Source of the DNA: Pseudorhodoplanes sp. | GTDB lineage: Bacteria; Pseudomonadota; Alphaproteobacteria; Rhizobiales; Xanthobacteraceae | DNA: 8,768 bases | Assembly (NCBI GenBank): GCA_008933495.1 | Contig: WBUW01000097.1 | Span: 1-8,768, forward strand | Direction of reading: 5' to 3' | Shown here: positions 5,950-8,768 of the stretch, in pieces | Position numbering within the stretch: position 1 is the first letter of the stretch | Layout of the letters: each line of letters starts with the position of its first letter | Program-made: the position numbers and the translations under genes | Notes under the pieces: generated by a model | What the model saw: only the letters and a program-made list of their open reading frames with translations | Told to the model about the DNA's origin: nothing | Databases searched by the model: none

Positions 5950-6654
5950 TCAGCGTCTGAGCATCGACATGCCGCCGGCGCGGTTGGGCACCCGCCACCA
6001 GACCGTCGCCTGCCGCTCCTCCAGCGCGAACCGCCAGCTCTGGCCTGCGGACGACGAGAGAACGAGCTCGCCCTGGTCCATGCGCCACGATGCCGGGCCG
6101 AACCGCAGCACGCTTTCGTCGCAACCGGGCTTGAGCTGCAATTCCAGTGCGCCGTCCTCTCCGCCCGGCGCCGGATTCGTCGTCAGGGTCAGTCCGCACA
6201 AAACGCGGCTCGGCCCGCGCAAGATCGCCCACTCGCCGGCGATTTGCTCCGGTTTGCTGAAAGCCGGACCTGCCGCCGCCACGTTCTGCAGGAAGTAGAG
6301 GCCTTCGCCGGCGCGCTCGGCCTCGTACATGCCGCTTTCGACCTCGGCGAAGTCGAAAACGGGCTTGCCGCGCGCATCATTGAAACGAACCGCGTCGTTG
6401 CCGGCTGTCCAGTGATCGACCTCCGCCAGGCCCGGGATGGCGGCGGCGCAGGCCGGATCGACCTCCAGCCGGTATCCGCTGCGCGCCGCATCGACCTTTA
6501 ACGTCACCGTGCAGACGCGGTCGCGGTCGGCGTTGGAAATTTCCCAGCTCCCGGCCAGTTCCCGGACGGATTCGGTGGCGCTTTGCGCAGGGGCACCGGA
6601 TATCCCAGCGACCAGCCAGATCCCCAGCACCATTATCGTTGTCGATCGACGCAT
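5950..6654 (-). CDS. Secreted protein with two AprI/Inh-type protease-inhibitor-like domains
   Basis: A 234-residue protein. The N-terminus MRRSTTIMVLGIWLVAGISG-APAQSA is a signal peptide with likely cleavage around residues 24-26, so export to the periplasm is expected. Two tandem beta-rich repeats follow: about residues 32-123 (LAGSWEISNADRDRVC) and 137-233 (IAGEWAILRGPSRVLC). Each has a Cys pair (Cys48/Cys69 and Cys153/Cys178), matching the single disulfide of AprI/Inh inhibitors, and a G..L.L.PGC-like strand. Known single-domain members block secreted serralysin-type metalloproteases; whether this tandem form inhibits a protease is inference. Start ATG 6654 has AGAGG about nine bases upstream. 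It follows the 2-hydroxyacid dehydrogenase by 29 bases on the same strand and probably shares its transcript. Its stop directly touches the radC remnant. Confidence 0.8.
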   Translation of the reverse strand: MRRSTTIMVLGIWLVAGISGAPAQSATESVRELAGSWEISNADRDRVCTVTLKVDAARSGYRLEVDPACAAAIPGLAEVDHWTAGNDAVRFNDARGKPVFDFAEVESGMYEAERAGEGLYFLQNVAAAGPAFSKPEQIAGEWAILRGPSRVLCGLTLTTNPAPGGEDGALELQLKPGCDESVLRFGPASWRMDQGELVLSSSAGQSWRFALEERQATVWWRVPNRAGGMSMLRR

Positions 6655-6683
6655 CGAACGATGCCTCTGCGGACGGCGGCCTG

Positions 6684-7664
6684 TCACCGCTTGCGGGGAG
6701 GATACGGCGTTTCGGGCACCGGCGTCAGCGGCGGCTGGCCGTCGCGCCAGGCCAAGAGATTGTCGATGACGAGCTGGCCCATGGCATTGCGGGTATGAAC
6801 CGAAGCCGAGCCCACGTGCGGCAGCAGCACCACATTGTCCATGGCGACGAGTTCGGCCGGCACCTTGGGCTCTTCGGCGAAGACGTCGAGCCCGGCCGCC
6901 ATGATGGTGCCGCTCTGCAGGGCCCTGATCAGCGCCGGCTCGTCGATGACGCTGCCGCGCGCCATGTTGATCACGATGCCGTTCGGTCCGAGCGCTTGCA
7001 GCACCTTCATGTCGATCAGGTTCCTGGTTGAAGGGCCGCCCGGCACGATGATCATCAGCGTATCGACATCGCGCGCCATGGCGATCAGGTCGGGATAATG
7101 TCTGTACGCCACGCCCGCCTGCGGACGGCGCGAATGATAGACCACGGGCACGCCGAAGGCGTCGAGGCGGCGGGCGATGGCGCGCCCGATGCGGCCCATT
7201 CCGACCATGCCGACGGTGCGGTCGCGCAAGGTCGCCTTGGTGTAGGGATATGGCTTCTCCAGCCACTTGCCCGCGCGCAGATAGCGCTCCGCCCGCGGCA
7301 GCTCGCGCACGGTGCAGATCAGAAGACCGAGCGCGGTGTCGGCGACTTCTTCGGTCAGAACATCCGGCGTATTGGTGACAATAATGCCGTGCTCGCCGGC
7401 CCACCCGGCGTCGATATAGTCGTAGCCGACTCCGAAGCTGGAGATGAATTCCAGCTTCGGGAATCGCGCCATGAATGCACCATCAACATTCGGCTGGTTG
7501 CCGCCGCCGCCGGCCATGGCGCGCAGGGTCGGCGCGAGCCTGGCGATCAGGGCGTCGTGGTCGGAGGTTTCCCATAATTTGTGCAGCGTGAAATTCTTGT
7601 CGATGCCCTCCACGATCATGGGCATGGCCGGTCCCAGCAGCAGCACGTCAGCCTTTTCGGCCAT
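6684..7664 (-). CDS. D-isomer-specific 2-hydroxyacid dehydrogenase (glyoxylate/hydroxypyruvate reductase type)
   Basis: A 326-residue cytosolic NAD(P)H-dependent oxidoreductase. It has the N-terminal substrate-binding lobe (FISSFGVGYDYID at 73-85), the nucleotide motif GMGRIG (155-160), and the catalytic triad Arg236 (MARGSVIDE), Glu265 (DVFAEEP) and His283 (LLPHVGS). Ser178-Arg179-Arg180 after the second strand of the Rossmann fold (YHSRRP) suggests a preference for NADPH. The closest characterised group by look is hydroxypyruvate/glyoxylate reductase; the exact substrate is not fixed. Start ATG 7664 has GGAG at a seven-base spacing. The 16 residues possible from an earlier ATG at 7712 are basic and not family-like. 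It is first in a likely two-gene transcript with the Inh-like gene and is divergent from the dehydrogenase gene at 7927. Confidence 0.92.
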   Translation of the reverse strand: MAEKADVLLLGPAMPMIVEGIDKNFTLHKLWETSDHDALIARLAPTLRAMAGGGGNQPNVDGAFMARFPKLEFISSFGVGYDYIDAGWAGEHGIIVTNTPDVLTEEVADTALGLLICTVRELPRAERYLRAGKWLEKPYPYTKATLRDRTVGMVGMGRIGRAIARRLDAFGVPVVYHSRRPQAGVAYRHYPDLIAMARDVDTLMIIVPGGPSTRNLIDMKVLQALGPNGIVINMARGSVIDEPALIRALQSGTIMAAGLDVFAEEPKVPAELVAMDNVVLLPHVGSASVHTRNAMGQLVIDNLLAWRDGQPPLTPVPETPYPPRKR

Positions 7665-7926
7665 CCCTTTGCTCCTTTGCTTTGCGCCGCGCTGTGGCGC
7701 GCGCCGCGCCATCGCGCGATTGCGCCTGACGCCGGATTTTTCTCAGGCCGGTTTTGGGCCAATCGCGCCCGCGATTCAAGCAGCTTGGCCGAGGCGCGCG
7801 CCGGGCAAAGCAGCGCAGGCCGGGGCGCCCGCCCACGTGTTTGGCATTGACATCGCCCTGAAGAATATTCTGCGAACAGCACGCACGGCGCTGCTATGCT
7901 GGCCGCAGGCAAGGGAGCAAGCGACG
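7665..7926. promoter_or_regulatory. Divergent intergenic region with likely back-to-back promoters
   Basis: These 262 bases between two divergent dehydrogenase genes must hold both promoters. For the right-hand gene, TTGACA (7847-7852) matches a -35 hexamer, but no good -10 stands 16-18 bases on. TTGGCA (7841-7846) with AATATT (7864-7869) has a 17-base gap and is an alternative. GGGAG (7913-7917) is a clear ribosome binding site nine bases before ATG 7927. CACGTG (7834-7839) is a six-base palindrome of unknown significance. The ORFs here are GC-rich shadows. Confidence 0.35.
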
Positions 7927-8768
7927 ATGATCGAACGGATCGGCTTTGCCGGTGTCGGCCTGATGGGTCACGGCATGGCGAAGAATCTACGCGCGAAAGG
8001 CTGGCCGCTCACAATTCTCGGCCATCGCAACCGCAGGCCGGTCGAGGACCTGCGCGCGCGCGGCGCGACGGAAGCCGGCTCGCCGCGGGAGCTCGCCGAA
8101 AAATCCGACATCATCTTCCTGTGCGTCACCGGATCACCCGAGGTCGAGGCGTTGATGCGCGGTCCGGACGGCGTGCAGGCCGGCGCGCGGAACGGACTGA
8201 TCGTCGTCGACTGTTCGACCTCCGATCCGAATTCGACGATTGCGCTTGCCGCCGAGCTCGGCGCCAAGGGCGCCGCGTTTTGCGACGCGCCGCTCGGCGG
8301 CACGCCGGTCCAGGCGCAGGACGGCAAGCTCTCGGCCATGGTCGGCTGCGACGAAAGCGTCTGGCCGCGGCTTGAGCCGGCCATCCTGGCGTGGGCGGCG
8401 AAGGCGGTGCGCGTCGGGCCCGCCGGCGACGGCCACAAGATGAAGCTGTTGATGAATTTCCTGTCGATGGGCTATGCGGCGATCTATTCGGAAGCGCTCG
8501 CGCTGGCACAGAAGGTCGGCGTCAGCCCGCACACCTTCGATTCCGGCCTGCGCGGCAGCCGCATGGATTGCGGCTTCTACCAGACGTTCTTCTCCTACGT
8601 GCTCGACCGCAATCGCGACGCGCACAGGTTCACGATCAGCAACGCGCACAAGGACATGCGCTACCTCGCCGCCATGGCCGAGAAAGCCGGCGTCGCCAAC
8701 CCGGTCGGCAATGCCGTGAAGAACTATTTCGCGCTCGCCGAAGCCATGGGCCACGCGCAGGACTATGT
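7927..8768 (+). CDS. 3-hydroxyisobutyrate dehydrogenase family NAD(P)-dependent oxidoreductase, 3' end cut
   Basis: The frame runs open from ATG 7927 to the window edge: 280 complete codons, probably lacking only the last few residues of a family usually near 290-300. The N-terminal Rossmann motif is GFAGVGLMGHGMAKNL (G9-x-G11-x-x-G14). The substrate loop DAPLGGTPVQAQDGKL stands where the family normally has DAPVSGG..GA..GTL. The catalytic Lys173 and Asn177 occur in GDGHKMKLLMN, and the C-terminal all-helical domain has YSEALALAQKVGV and the KDMRYL segment. Members oxidise beta-hydroxyacids such as 3-hydroxyisobutyrate, tartronate semialdehyde or L-threonate; I cannot choose among these. Start is supported by GGGAG nine bases upstream. 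It is divergent from the 2-hydroxyacid dehydrogenase, so the two could share control. Confidence 0.9.
   Translation, partial: MIERIGFAGVGLMGHGMAKNLRAKGWPLTILGHRNRRPVEDLRARGATEAGSPRELAEKSDIIFLCVTGSPEVEALMRGPDGVQAGARNGLIVVDCSTSDPNSTIALAAELGAKGAAFCDAPLGGTPVQAQDGKLSAMVGCDESVWPRLEPAILAWAAKAVRVGPAGDGHKMKLLMNFLSMGYAAIYSEALALAQKVGVSPHTFDSGLRGSRMDCGFYQTFFSYVLDRNRDAHRFTISNAHKDMRYLAAMAEKAGVANPVGNAVKNYFALAEAMGHAQDY

Noticed and set aside
5334..5960. Plus-strand open frame running from the cytochrome gene through the right radC repeat
   Set aside because: It is antisense to the cytochrome gene and reads the repeat in a frame different from radC, so it is not a fusion protein.
6655..7404. A long minus-strand open frame joining this stretch to the Inh-like gene (5950-7404)
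   Set aside because: The part before ATG 6654 is an Arg/Ala/Gly-rich out-of-frame reading of the 2-hydroxyacid dehydrogenase gene; the signal peptide at 6654 marks the true start.
1..8768. CRISPR array, tRNA or rRNA
   Set aside because: No regularly spaced short repeats and no tRNA cloverleaf or rRNA sequence were seen on either strand, including at the radC insertion site.

Overview
The window looks like chromosomal DNA of a high-GC alphaproteobacterium, most likely of the order Hyphomicrobiales (Bradyrhizobium/Xanthobacteraceae-like). The basis is GC-rich codon usage (sampled lines near 70% GC), the adjacent map-radC pair, a double-domain Inh-type inhibitor, and a dispersed palindrome of a kind common in that order. 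The assignment is by recognition only; no search was run.

Layout. Positions 3-446 (+) are the 3' part of a short-chain dehydrogenase of the BDH2/2-keto-3-deoxy-L-fuconate dehydrogenase type. A dispersed palindromic repeat follows (about 448-517), then a D-erythronate dehydrogenase-like gene (559-1542, +), type I methionine aminopeptidase (1616-2443, +, probable TTG start) and radC (2588-3310, +). Right of the insert described below lie, on the minus strand, a two-domain AprI/Inh-like secreted protein (5950-6654) downstream of a 2-hydroxyacid dehydrogenase (6684-7664). After a 262-bp divergent gap comes a 3-hydroxyisobutyrate dehydrogenase-family gene (from 7927, +) cut by the window end. Four of the host genes are NAD(P)-dependent hydroxyacid or sugar-acid dehydrogenases; the rest are housekeeping or secreted.

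The most interesting part is 3208-5949. The last 103 bp of radC (3208-3310) recur in direct orientation at 5847-5949 with 4 mismatches, all silent in the radC frame (one swaps stop TAA for TGA). Between the copies lie 2536 bp of visibly lower GC (42-53% in sampled lines). They carry two minus-strand genes: a secreted di-heme cytochrome c of the DHOR/DUF1111 family (4094-5674) and an unrecognised, mostly helical protein (3415-4035). The distal radC end abuts the stop codon of the convergent Inh gene (TGA immediately followed by TCA), which looks like the ancestral, gap-free junction. The simplest reading is a cargo islet that entered at the 3' end of radC, supplied a replacement radC end, and left the native end as a remnant. 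No integrase or transposase is visible, so the mechanism (lost or trans-acting site-specific recombinase, or homologous single crossover of a circle carrying a radC end) is open.

Functionally, map and radC are probably co-oriented housekeeping genes. The SDR and DenD-like genes suggest sugar-acid catabolism. The islet pair would add a periplasmic c-type di-heme oxidoreductase and a partner of unknown role.
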